From: Apostichopus japonicus
Lineage: Eukaryota > Echinodermata > Holothuroidea > Aspidochirotida > Stichopodidae
Length of the DNA: 64,000 nt
Direction of reading: 5' to 3'
Assembly: GCF_037975245.1 (NCBI RefSeq)
Contig: NC_092577.1
Span: 15,700,013-15,764,012 of the forward strand
The first letter of the stretch is position 1. Every line of letters starts with the position of its first letter. The notes under the pieces were generated by a model. The model made no database searches, was not told the origin of the DNA, and saw nothing but the letters and a program-made list of their open reading frames with translations. This document shows, piece by piece, positions 46,474-56,329 of the stretch. The position numbers and the translations under genes were made by a program.

Positions 46474-47447
46474 AGCTTCCGGTCTTCGACTCAATGTGAG
46501 GAGAGTGACACTGTATCGGAACAAAATACACAATCGAATTCTCTGGTAATACTTTGTCCAAATACAATATACTAAATATGTTGCATAAATTTATAATAAC
46601 AAAATTGTAACAATAACCCATATATGAATCTTGAACAAAGTTTGTTCCACATACAAACATATATACATTCCTACTCCAAAGCTATGGTGAGCACATCATA
46701 ACTTTCCTTTATGCACATTACCCTCATGTTCACTACACCACTACACCACCATATAACCACTCTCTGCCAAAATTAGCTTGAATTAATTTGTAGTGCTATA
46801 AAAGTCACCATCACTATTACAATCATAGCAAACATCCACTTTCTTAAGGATAGTCAATTAAGGCGTGACTTTCACTATCCAACATAATGAAAAATGACTA
46901 CACAAAATGAAACTGACTTTTGTGCACCTCCTTGTTGCATCCCAAATATTACATATACAGAACAGATTAATATAACAAGTTTCTACTAACAATGGTGCCA
47001 GTTCTCAAACTGTCACACGAGCTCTGCAATACAGCTATATTTTATCCGGTCAGGTAATGTACTCTCATTCCAACGCTGCCGACAGGCTGCCCTGTCCAGA
47101 ACACTACATATTGAATGAATCTGGAGTCTCCAGGAAATAATTGTGTTTTCAGATTTCACAGTTAAATGCCAGTCATAAATTACAGTATACTAGCCCAGGC
47201 TTCAATACAGGTATCCTATATATAGGATCCTGTGCCCCATGATATGAAAATCACACTACTGTAGCTCCGTCTTTTTCAGCTAAGAGATATATCATGACTC
47301 AATCCGATGATGGTATTTTGGAGAGTGAATACAAATCTTATCCAACACTCACTTCACTGGCTGGATGTCATGTCACGCATAATTACTAGTGCATCAATTA
47401 GCATAACTTCGCAATACAATACATTGTCATTTTGACTATGTCCTGCC

Positions 47448-47578
47448 CTGGTAGGTTTCTTTTGTGTGCACTAGCTATGCTATGCTACCCTGTACCTTTG
47501 TATTATATTAACTATGCACTGACCTGGTGATGTTTCTTTTGTATATATACTCAATTATGCTACCTTGTACTTTTGTAG
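47448..47578. repeat. Diverged direct duplication, spacing about 76 bp
   Basis: gtttcttttgt followed by ctatgctaccctgtacctttgt at about 47455 recurs as gtttcttttgt with attatgctaccttgtacttttgt at about 47531. Confidence 0.6.
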
Positions 47579-48062
47579 TGAATAGAGGGATTAGGATTTA
47601 TGTAAATTGTCCTACATCCCTGGATACTACTTTCCAACAACAACAACCAGGATTGACTACAGTTAAAGTTACTTGAAAAAACTTTGTAAAATAAACAGCT
47701 GACAGATTCACTTCTTCTGTCATAAAAATACAAATGAACTAAATTATACTATTCTAATGTGACACATGTTTAAAATGTATGAGTATTTGTTTAATTTTCC
47801 GTTTATACGGTTTGTGATTTTCTAAACGGATAGTGCACTTGCGGCCGGTTAAACGGTTAACCGTTTAAACGGTCACACCCAACAGTAAGTCGTGAAATAT
47901 TATTTGCATTTAAGTAAAGGGTAAACCTTTTAGAGTTTTGCAATTCTGGGGAGACTGATGAATAAACTCTTCGGCAAACTGCTACTGAACGGCAAAGAGT
48001 TTGCGTATTGCTAAAGTAGATTGTAATTATACATTTTTATTTCTTTCTTAATTTCAATTCAG

Positions 48063-48225
48063 TGTCAGGTGTTTTTTGTAGCAAGGGCTTTGAGAAAGGA
48101 GACTTGATCTTGGAACATCGAGGAGAGTTGATCTCTGCAAGGGAAAGAGTAAGAAGGGAGAGAAGGTACCCACTAGACAAATGGAGCTTTCACCACTTCT
48201 TTCACTTTGAAGGCAGTACGCAATG
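48063..48225 (+). CDS. SET-domain methyltransferase-like gene, exon A
   Basis: After an acceptor (tttcaattcag, ends 48062) the frame reads SGVFCSKGFEKGDLILEHRG, ELISARERVRRERRY and FHHFFHFEGSTQ, ending at a donor-like GTTAGT (48226). This is the first half of a SET domain: GVF, then KGD with E-x-R/H-G-E, then the region before the C-V-D-A motif, most like the KMT5A (SETD8) group. Such enzymes methylate lysines, KMT5A acting on histone H4. Exon A ends in phase 2 and joins exon B in frame. Upstream exons were not found, and a hAT-like element lies just 180 bp upstream. Confidence 0.7.
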
Positions 48226-48597
48226 GTTAGTACAAAGTTCTGGAATAAGGCTGCCTATAAGGTAAAGTTCAATAACAATTGACAATATAAAGGTGCTTGT
48301 AATGAGTGCTGCAGGGAACAGTGTGTCTTCCTTATAGCAATTATAAACACAAAAATTGTCATGAGATTACATTTTCCCAGCCAGACCTGACCATACCCCC
48401 CCCCCCCATTTTGGCTGGAGTACAAGCTCAGCCACGACAACCAAAGACCCATCACAACACTCCTCCCCTATGTGATGCTTTCAAAGACAGCTTTGCTGAG
48501 CATCTGCAATGTTCTTGTCCTTGTTTATAATTCACCATCATTTCATTTCTATTTGTGCAACTAACCGATTGACCGATATATTTGTTTAACCCTACAG

Positions 48598-48776
48598 TGT
48601 AGATGCAACTTTTACTTGTTAAGGGCTTGGCAAGATGATCAATGACAGTGAGAGAGCCAATTGCAAAATGAAGGTGGTAATAGTGGACTAAAGCTCTATT
48701 TGCACTGAAGCTTCTTCAAAAGGACACGGAATTGAGATATGATTACGGAGTACAAAGTTTACCCTTCAGAAAGCAT
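48598..48776 (+). pseudogene. SET-domain methyltransferase-like gene, exon B, with stop and frameshift
   Basis: After the acceptor tttaaccctacag, joining to exon A gives QCVDATFTC, an in-frame TAA at 48620-48622, then GLGKMINDSERANCKMKVV. A 1-nt shift near 48690 is followed by KALFALKLLQKDTELRYDYG, ending at a donor GTAAGT (48777). CVDAT, the NDS...ANCKMK block (in place of NHS/NHD) and GTEL-YDYG are the core SET motifs, so the catalytic core is all here. The stop and the shift mean either a decayed copy or sequence errors. A Tx1-like LINE fragment begins about 100 bp downstream. Confidence 0.7.
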
Positions 48777-48859
48777 GTAAGTAAACATGATTTAGTTTCC
48801 TTTCCAAATTCCATACTGGTGCACAAACATGAATGATCGCCTCCATCTTTTTATGGATG

Positions 48860-50345
48860 GTCTACTTTTATGGATGGAACTACTTCCGTACTTTGGAAAG
48901 GGACTCGAGACTTGTTCCATTCGTTGTGCCAGGGGGTGCCAAAGTGACATGCGTTGAATATGCAGATGACGTCACGTGTGTTGTTTGGAGTGTGGGCTCC
49001 TTTCGTGCCCTCTCGCAGGATTGATCTATCTCTGAGAGAGCTACCAGGGCGAACTTGAATCCGGACAAGACAAAGAGCCTTCGCCTTGGTAGCTGGAGAT
49101 ACAGAGACTTGCCATTCGGTGCATCGTGGTCAGAATATGAAAATTAATGGCATATGGTTCGGCTACGATTCACCTTGTGATGTCACCTGGAACGAGAGGG
49201 CTCAGGTTTTTGAGACCAGGCTGAAACCTTTGGCACCCGCTGGCTTTCGATCTTGGGGAAAGTCACCGTAATTAATCGTTTTGTATCCAATTCCGCGTCG
49301 CGTCCTGGTGCGGTTGAAGAGAGCGATATTTTCGGGTGGTACAGAGCTTGTCAAGAGGGGGGTAATGTACCAAAAACTGGAGAAGGGTGGGTTAGGGGTG
49401 GTTCATCTGGGAAGTAAATTGACCTTTTTCTTATTTAAGCAAATGTTTGAAGCGGTAACTGACCCAGGGTTGCCTTCTTCATATTTTGTACGTTTTTGGG
49501 GCGGGTTGCACTTGCGTCGATTGGTCCCGGCGCTGTTTAGCAACAGAGAACCGCACAGTAGTACTCCAAGCAGGGTGGTGCGTGTCATTTGCTCCGCTCT
49601 AATTGAGTTGCCCCCGTTGACCTGTGACGGCCGGCCCTCGTTCACAGTTCCTTGCGGGATAGGGCCTTGAATGCAATTTTTGTACAGGGACGTCATTCTG
49701 CCGAAGTATGGCGTTCGGTGCATTCAAGGCTGAAGGTTGCAAAGTGCGTTATCTTGCCTGGAGGATTGCACACGGTGCCTTTGTGACCAATCTAAAAAGG
49801 TATCATTGGCGATTGGGTGATGGACTGTGCCCAAGGACCGGCTGTGACAGCTTAGAGGGTAGCGCCCATGTTGTTGGCATTGTTGCTTTGTTTTAAACTT
49901 ATGGGAGTGGTTCCAGGCATGGAGCGACCATGTTCATGGTCGGTTGGACAGGGCTTTGTTTTGTATGGGGTAGACCCTCCAGTTTGTTCTGTTGCTGTGG
50001 TGCATCGTGTTATTTGCGTTTGTGCTATCTTGGAGGAATATATGTAGTATAGTTTTTAGGGGGAAATTTGCCAGTTGGTAGAAAGTCCTGGAGGCGGTGA
50101 AGTTAAAAGCGATTTTCGCCGTTTATGTGGGCTGCCTTTTTTGGACGCTGATAGGAGGAGGGGTGTTTCGTTTCGCTGCGTGCTGGTCGTCCTTTTGTGG
50201 TTTTTGGATTGTTTGATTGGGTTCTTGGGGTTTGTCTCTGCAGGGCGGTAGGCGTATTTCACTTTTTGGATAGCTTCACTTGAATTTTCTTTGTTAGAAT
50301 GGGATGTTTAGGTACTGTCGTTTGACCGTCACGTTTCGGATCCCG
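48860..50345 (+). pseudogene. Second Tx1-like LINE family, RT core to 3' end
   Basis: Begins with LERDSRLVPFVVPGGAKVTC and VEYADDVTCVVWSVGSFRAL (catalytic YADD at about 48958). It continues as NLNPDKTKSLRLGSWRY, KINGIWFGYD, KRGVMYQKLEKGGLGVVHLG, LPPLTCDGRPSFTVPCGIGP, RIAHGAFVTNLKRYHWRLGD and GLCPRTGCDS. The 3' tail (about 50125-50345) then matches the three other tails in this window. Stops and shifts are spread throughout. It appears 5'-truncated near 48860. Confidence 0.85.
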
Positions 50346-50355
50346 CAGGGCTGGT

Positions 50356-50458
50356 CGCGAATATTTTTTTCCCAAACTGAACTGACACTGAAATTATTCC
50401 AATCAGAATCGAGGAAATAATTTCAGTGTCAGTTCAGTTTGGGAAAAAAATATTCGCG
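50356..50458. repeat. Perfect 43-bp inverted repeat (hairpin) at the LINE 3' end
   Basis: The arms 50356-50398 and 50416-50458 (cgcgaatatttttttccc...) are exact reverse complements around a 17-nt loop. The DNA just outside (cccgcaggg and gggcgggtcacgt) is contiguous in the tail at 27140-27165. The hairpin is therefore an insertion, probably a very small foldback element, or less likely an assembly fold-back. Confidence 0.85.
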
Positions 50459-50465
50459 GGCGGGT

Positions 50466-50700
50466 CACGTAAAAGGTACATTGGTTGCCTTCCATTTCAC
50501 AAACATCAGATCTCAGAACATCATGGTGAGGGCATCGGACACAGATATAGTAGTGATTCTGATTGCTTCTCTCGGACAGCAGTGCCCAGAAGTTCGTTAA
50601 ACCAGAAACATCATCATGGATTGCCGGATGGGTAACAACGAAGGTACATCGATGTTACCAACATCACTAATGTCTTGGAGGAGTCTTGGAGGAATGTACA
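50466..50700 (+). pseudogene. Fragment of a multicopy protein family with a DTDV-type motif
   Basis: FHFTNIRSQNIMVRASDTDI, VVILIASLGQQCPEVR, then after a stop NIIMDCRMGNN and, after a 1-nt shift, RYIDVTNITNVLEESW. This order (S/T-D-T-D-V, then IxMDCGxGNNxRYIDV) is known to me from large, repeated protein families in animal genomes that resemble PIN-type nucleases; their function is unknown. Broken by one stop and one frameshift. Confidence 0.5.
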
Positions 50701-51050
50701 AATTCACCTTTTTCACCTGTATGGCAATAGAGATATACTGAGTTTGACAAATATAATTCTTATGAAATATGAGATGCACATAACGACTTGTAATTCTTGT
50801 CATTAATGTAAGCTTCATAGTTTACATGCTAAATTACAAAAGTACTTAGAAATTAATTGCACGGTGTACTCTCATGATTTGCGAGCAAACTCAGATTTTC
50901 AAATATTCAGAATTATTTCAACGTACTTCAATCTGTTCTTTTGTCATCAATAGGGTCCTATGAAGCCAGCAGCATTATTTTGGGGGAATAAAATGTTGGT
51001 AATAAAGTACAACTGATCTATTTTTTTCTTCCAAATTTCATTGCTTTCAT
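50701..51050. other. No recognised gene
   Basis: AT-rich DNA between two parts that may belong to one protein family. Confidence 0.4.
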
Positions 51051-51054
51051 AGGA

Positions 51055-51392
51055 CAATCCTGTTGCGAACATCAAACGAGTGGATTGTGCTTTGTTCACC
51101 TTGTCGCCGGACACTTTCATCTCATGTCGCAAGGTAGTGGAAGCGTGCTGTGACGGCATTTCCGTGCGAGAATTTTTCGCCAACTGATTATGGATGGGCA
51201 GTTGAAGATAATGCTGTAGTTTCAGTCTGGTTTGAAGGACCAGCAATACCAGTGAAGCTGTTCACTGGCCAGTCGACAGGGGAAGAAGACGATCTTGAGA
51301 AGAATGATAATGAAGATGAGCCAGAAGACCTAATGAGTGACTCTGATGAAGAGGCCTGGAGTGAAGACAGTGATTCTGCCAGTGACAAGTAG
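51055..51392 (+). CDS. Possible C-terminal exon of the DTDV-type family, acidic end
   Basis: After an acceptor-like tgctttcatag the DNA reads IKRVDCALFTLSPDTFISC. After a frame change (51150 on) comes FSPTDYGWAVEDNAVVSVWF, EGPAIPV and a strongly acidic Ser/Glu/Asp tail to a stop at 51392. A GWxxED...W block following an LxPxxxxSCR-like segment is what I expect near the end of the family seen at 50466-50700, in the same orientation. The frame change near 51150 suggests decay. Assignment is tentative. Confidence 0.35.
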
Positions 51393-51399
51393 ACAGCAG

Positions 51400-52744
51400 G
51401 CTCAATGTACAGATATTAGAAACTCGGATCAAACTGACTGAGGTTTTAGTGCATCATCATTAAGTGATCATGCTAAATATATACAGATACGTGTAAACGA
51501 AATGTGTAGGTTAAAATATGAAACTTTTAAAGATTATCATAATTTTTTAAGTTGCTGTATGTATTTTCATTTATAAATCAGGAGTGGACCCTCTGTAGTC
51601 AAATAGTTTGCATTTTGGTTATTTATATCAATAATGTTCAAGCTGTTTGCACGCATGGGTGACATTATCAAAGGGAAGACTAATCTCCTCTGCCTTTTAA
51701 TTACAATGGATGTGAAACGATGCAGTGGCACCAAAACCTAATCCAACTTGATATTATCATGTTTGGTTTATTCTACACTGTCACGTAAGTGGATGCAAAA
51801 TTCCTGGTGTTGATATGCTTCACGGTGTGCATTGGAGCACCTGTGACGCATATAAAGAGGTAGTTAATTCCGGGTTTCTCGGCTCCTTATTGTTCGTATG
51901 TTTGACCTAGATGTATCGGAATACCTGGGCTTACAAATTGTAAGAGCCGTTACGTAATATTAGCTTCGTGTTTTATGAAAAGTTGATGTTGGGTGGGGTA
52001 AAAGAAAGTTAGTCAGTTGCATTCCATCTGGTAACCATATCACGTCGGCGAGACACGTATTTTTAATCGAATATTGTCACTGAGGACAATTTTGTGTACT
52101 TGTTATTGAGAGCAAGCCGCTTCGATACATTGTATTCTCGACGCACGAGGTCGAGCAGAGTGCTTTATTCGTTAACTGTGACAAGCGAAGTTTGCTCTAG
52201 TAAACCAGATTACGGGCAGGCTACCCCCAATAATCTGTGAGTATTCCAAGTATTAATGTAAAATGCTTGAATTGAAACGAAATTCTTAAAAATTGTCGAA
52301 TAACTAGTAGAAATGCTGAGACTAACACATGTAACGAGAGTTTCTTTTTTGTCGCATAATTGTTTTATTATTGAGGTTGGATGGAATTTGTATTTAAGGA
52401 ACAAGGGCAAATCTTTAACTTGTCGCGTAAAGAGTTTATGCTCAAAATTTATAACATTATCTTTAGAAAGCGAAAGAAATGCTGTATTATGTTGAAGTTA
52501 ATGTGTCTCGTAAGGAGTGAGTTTAAAATGTCCCTTATTAGTTACGTTAAACCAATCGTAGTTTTGCTTCCGGAAATTGACCGTATGTTTACCAAAAATA
52601 TTAGGAATGGTTTTCTTCCTCTGTTTGTCTACAGGGTTTTATTTTTGGTGACTCCAAAGCTAACTGCCTTGGGTCACGGGGTTATTCTTCGGTGCCAATA
52701 GATGTGGTCAGGTCCATTAACTTTTAAGACGCCGGATACAGGTA
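51400..52744. other. No recognised gene
   Basis: A 106-codon plus-strand frame at 52381-52701 is hydrophobic and basic but shows no motif. No repeats stand out. Confidence 0.45.
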
Positions 52745-52752
52745 TCCTACCT

Positions 52753-53839
52753 CAGGGCGGCGGAACGGAAAAATTATTGGGGGGGGGGGCTAATGTGTGG
52801 AGACTATCTAAGCGGAGCGCCACCATCGGTTGGCGCGGAGCGTACAAGAAAATGTTGGGTTTTTTCAAACCCCCAGATGGCCGGAAACGGCACTTCCCGA
52901 GTGTTTAATGCTGCAAATACCTAGCCATAAAATATGGGTCTCAAGCCTGCAATTTCTCAGATTGCACGTAAAAGTCTGTAAAAACATTGTAATTTGTATA
53001 TTCGATGGTGTTCTAAGAGAGTAGCTATTACTCGTAGTGTACTCGCAAAGACGTTTTTGAGTGTAGTAAGCGCAGTGGCGGAGCTAGGGGTATTGGTCAG
53101 GGGGGGGCAAGAATGGTCTGTAGGGGCACTTTCGACACTATCTAAGCGGAGCGCCCCACAGGTTGGCGCGGAGCGTACAGAGAATTTTTGAGTAAAGTTA
53201 CTCCCTAGATTGCAGGAAATGACCCTTTCCGGGCCTTGCTAATTTGCAGATAAACGGAGAATAAATAGGTGTCGTCGCCATTTTGTCGGAAAATTACACC
53301 AACAGAATATGACAAATGTCAATAGGTATATGAGTGCGCAATAAAATAGTCAATAATCGCGAATAAGTAAAAAGTAGTGAAAAGCTGAAAAGGGCGCCAG
53401 CAGTCCATTTGAGTCCGTCAGGGGGGGGGGGCGTCCGCCCCCTGACTGTATATATGGACGCTCCGCCACTAAGTAAGGGGATGTTGGAGAACTGGCTGAA
53501 ATGAGGCAAGTCATTGGCCTAAGACGAAGTTGTGTTACGCTTACCGGTACTCACACTCACTGCTTCCACTTTTCACGGGGCGTAAAGACGCGGTCGGGGT
53601 GACAATGTGGTCTATAGCCAGGGGACGGGCCGAGGGTCCCCCAGCAATTACTAAAATTATTACACCTATATAGTATACGTGTGCATCGGACAGATCGACA
53701 AGTATGCATTGAAAAATGGGCAGATGTACGTTTCGGAGCCTTGGTAAATATTGGGGGGCTTATCATGCATTTTCCCCCTCAACTTTCATTGGGGGTGCTG
53801 AGCCCCCCAAGCCCCCCCCCCCCGGTTCCGCCGCCACTG
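52753..53839. mobile_element. hAT-like non-autonomous element with perfect 8-bp duplication
   Basis: Ends cagggcggcggaacgg (52753) and ccggttccgccgccactg (53839) are inverted repeats of each other, each adjoining a long G or C run. The flanks tcctacct (52745-52752 and 53840-53847) are identical, an 8-bp target duplication typical of hAT. No transposase. It contains a nested element (53073-53471) and one copy of the GGCGC repeat at 52800-52905 (agcggagcgccaccatcgg, agatggccggaaacgg). Confidence 0.85.
53073..53471. mobile_element. Nested hAT-like MITE
   Basis: Terminal inverted repeats agtggcggagc (53074-53084) and gctccgccact (53460-53470), flanked by agtaagcg (53065-53072) and agtaaggg (53472-53479), an 8-bp duplication with one difference. 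It lies wholly inside 52753-53839, so it inserted later. It holds a partial copy of the GGCGC repeat (gcggagcgcc...ggttggcgcggagcgtac, 53145-53175). Confidence 0.75.
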
Positions 53840-53847
53840 TCCTACCT

Positions 53848-54777
53848 TTGACACGTGCCAAAAGCTGAATAGTTTCACTCATCCTATAGCGACTACCTTG
53901 TGGGCGGTGATCTTGTGAAGTCTGTCAGTGCAGAGTTCCATACCAGTGAAGTCTGTGAAGAGTAGTATACCAGTGGGTGTGTCCTATACAGTGGCAGTGT
54001 CAGTTAGCAAAAAGGGGTAGGATTCCCTGGATAAGTATCCAGGGGGTGTATTTCCTTTATATTTTCTTTTGACCAATTATCATTGAAACATCTTGTGCTA
54101 ATAAATCCATGAGAATTAAAAGCAGAGTGTTTGCGTGGTTTCTGGATTATCACTTCATTGTTACTTTCTAGAAAGGGTCACTATGTGTCACTTGTGACAT
54201 ACACCAAATATAACATCATTAACTGTGACAGAAGTGAAATAATTCCTTACGCAACATGGGAAGAAGAAGAGCAGATAACAATATTAATGAACTTTTACTT
54301 TCATCCAACTTGTGAATTTCTGTCACTTTTCAAGTCAAATGTATTCATTATAAGTAGGGTTTATTATTGTACTTTACTATTTTCTGTGGTGTACTTCAAG
54401 TAAATGTTTTGTTTTTCTATCTTCCTGTAATATTGTTGTGCAAAAATATTATTACTCATTTTACTGTGTATATTGTAAACAATGGCCAACAAAACAATGA
54501 TCTGAAGCCACTCAAATGGTTAACTGCAGTTCAGTAATATATGTATTAACATATTATTTTTATGAATGGTCGTAAACACTTTTTTGGTAAGTAATGGTTA
54601 TGTTGTGTTTTACAGAATTACATTAAGACATGAGCATGTTACATTTCAGATTCTCATGATAGGTAAAATTAATGAGCAATAGTTGAAGATGAGTTGGCCA
54701 AAACAAATGTACTAAAAATGGGGGGTGCAGAGATTTTCCCTTCATTACTAGATTGAGGTACATGGTTCCAGTAGTGA
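53848..54777. other. No recognised gene
   Basis: An open frame at 54131-54403 has no motif. At 54720-54732 a ggggggtgcagag resembles the palindrome near 35190. Confidence 0.45.
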
Positions 54778-55537
54778 CTATACGGCCTTTTCGGATATTT
54801 TCTTGATTTTATCTCCTAATGTATTGATACCCAATGGTGCTTTGATAAACCATGAAGACCCATCTTCTGGCGCAAGAAATAAGTGACTGGACGGACACCT
54901 GCTAGAACCAGAGATTTCGTACATATGGCCACTAAAATCGTCACGTCTCGATTTGGTCATGATGTCACGATGGACGACATACCTTAGGTTTGCTCGTCAA
55001 CTTCTACACTATAGTCTGCAATAGACATACTATGCAAGTTCTCCCTGCCACGATTGGCAAAGTAAATCAGAATTTCTACAAATAACTTGTTCTGTAGGCC
55101 TTCAGGTGTCGAGTGAATCCAGAATTGTTGTCATGTCCTCTTTAGCTCTCTTTAGCTCTCTTGTGCTTTACGTATCCTTTCCCACTCTTCTTCAACTTTA
55201 CCATCACAGCTTTATACATACGGTTACTCTCTTTGAACTCGTCACATTTCATGTCAACATCCAACAAGTAACGGTGTTGGCCAAACCTTCGCATATAGCG
55301 ATCCACACCCTTTTCGTAGTCCGGCATTAAACCGCGAAAGGAAATTGTCAAGATCTGCCGTGTCATATCATTCAACTGCCTCCAAATCAGTCCCGGCACA
55401 TTTTGAAAATGATTCGAAACGTCCTACGGCGATTTTGTTCTTTTTTTGTTGGTGTTAGATGCATCAGCGTCGCTCAAATTGTCTGCTAGTTCTTCGTCCT
55501 TGAAAAGAACGAAATTTGTTGCACCGACCGTCGCCAT
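54778..55537 (-). pseudogene. DUF3504-like (Crypton-derived recombinase-like) protein remnant
   Basis: The minus strand starts with ATG at 55537 (MATVGATNFVLFKDEELADN), has an in-frame TAG after KKRTKSP, then runs to KLKKSGKGYVKHKRAKE. After a decayed stretch the frame from 54960 reads HMYEISGSSRCPSSHLFLAP and SSWFIKAPLGINTLGDKIKK. A variable FK..R....LK..GKG segment followed by a W(F)-K-x-P-x-GINTLG segment is the layout of DUF3504 proteins, which derive from Crypton tyrosine recombinases. The catalytic end is not seen. Pseudogene, with at least two stops. Confidence 0.45.
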
Positions 55538-55827
55538 TGTTGCTGTGTCAATGTGTTGCTTGAAATGAATGGAGGTGTCGACTGCTATATGTTTTGTTAG
55601 AGTAACACTACACTCGGTGTATGTAACTCACTGTTGTATTAAGATGGGTAAAATGCACTCATGCAACATATTGTTTTGAACAAACAGGTTTCTCTGCTCT
55701 CTTACCATTGAAAAAAGTATAACCCATGGTTCTATTTCATAGAGTGGAATAGAGCCGAGTTTTGCATGCAATAAACGAGCAATTGACCAATCAAATGACT
55801 AGAATACAATTGGGTGTTGTATAATAG

Positions 55828-56185
55828 ACTATGGCCAACATTCTCCAACTAGTTTCATGGGGTTACCTTTCCTCCTGATCTAGCTCAATATGGGGGTCGG
55901 GGGCTTTCGGGGCGTCTGCCGGGTACACCCCACCACTTCTGGCAATCGACATTCATGTAACAGTACACTATGCCGAACATTTTTCTGTTGGTTTCATGGA
56001 GTTACCTTTCCAGCTGGTCTAGCTCATTATGGTGGACTCGATTGGGGGCGTCTGCCAGCTACGTCCCACCATTTGAAATGTCTGGCAATGGTCATTTATA
56101 TAGCAGGGGACTATGCCGAACATTTCCTCATAAGTTTCATTGGGTTACCTATCCAGCTGATCTAGCTCAATTTTTGGGGGCCCCT
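55828..56185. repeat. Degenerate ~140-bp tandem repeat, about 2.5 copies
   Basis: actatgccgaacat followed by gtttcatgggttacctttcc, ctgatctagctcaat and ggcgtctgcc recurs from 55828, 55967 and 56110 (spacings 139 and 143 bp). A further ggttacctttccagct at about 56288 is a fragment. Confidence 0.75.
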
Positions 56186-56329
56186 TTTTAGGGGCCCCAT
56201 TGCCACACCCACCCGCTAGGACATGTCAGACGCCCCATTCCTTACTTTGTAATAGATATGGAATTATGTTATAAACATGAAAATTGGTTACCTTTCCAGC
56301 TAAGCTGGCCCCGGTAGAAGATAGTGTTA

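Larger units (their letters stand above)
45798..47764. mobile_element. Candidate solo LTR inside hAT-like copy 2
   Basis: This 1,967-bp segment is absent from copy 1 of the hAT-like element. It starts TGTCAC and ends GTGACA, and is flanked by the 5-bp direct repeat catgt (45793-45797, 47765-47769). TG...CA ends with a 5-bp target duplication are the marks of LTR retrotransposons, and a polyadenylation-like aataaa lies near 47690. No protein coding remains, as expected for a solo LTR. A DNA transposon with a short inverted end cannot be excluded. It contains a 12-bp tandem repeat (ctatcctcaa type, 46438-46473) and a diverged duplication near 47450-47578. Confidence 0.6.
44428..47880 (-). mobile_element. 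Non-autonomous hAT-like element, copy 2, with an internal insertion
   Basis: The reverse complement aligns along its whole length with 35195-36673. The ends read gtgtgacctaacggg (44428 on) and, at the other side, ttaaacggttaaccg with cggtcacaccc (to 47880). That gives a gggtgtgacc-type inverted terminus clearer than in copy 1. A 1,967-bp insertion plus a 5-bp duplication (45793-47769) accounts for its greater length. The two copies differ by scattered substitutions, so they are not a recent duplication. Confidence 0.75.
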
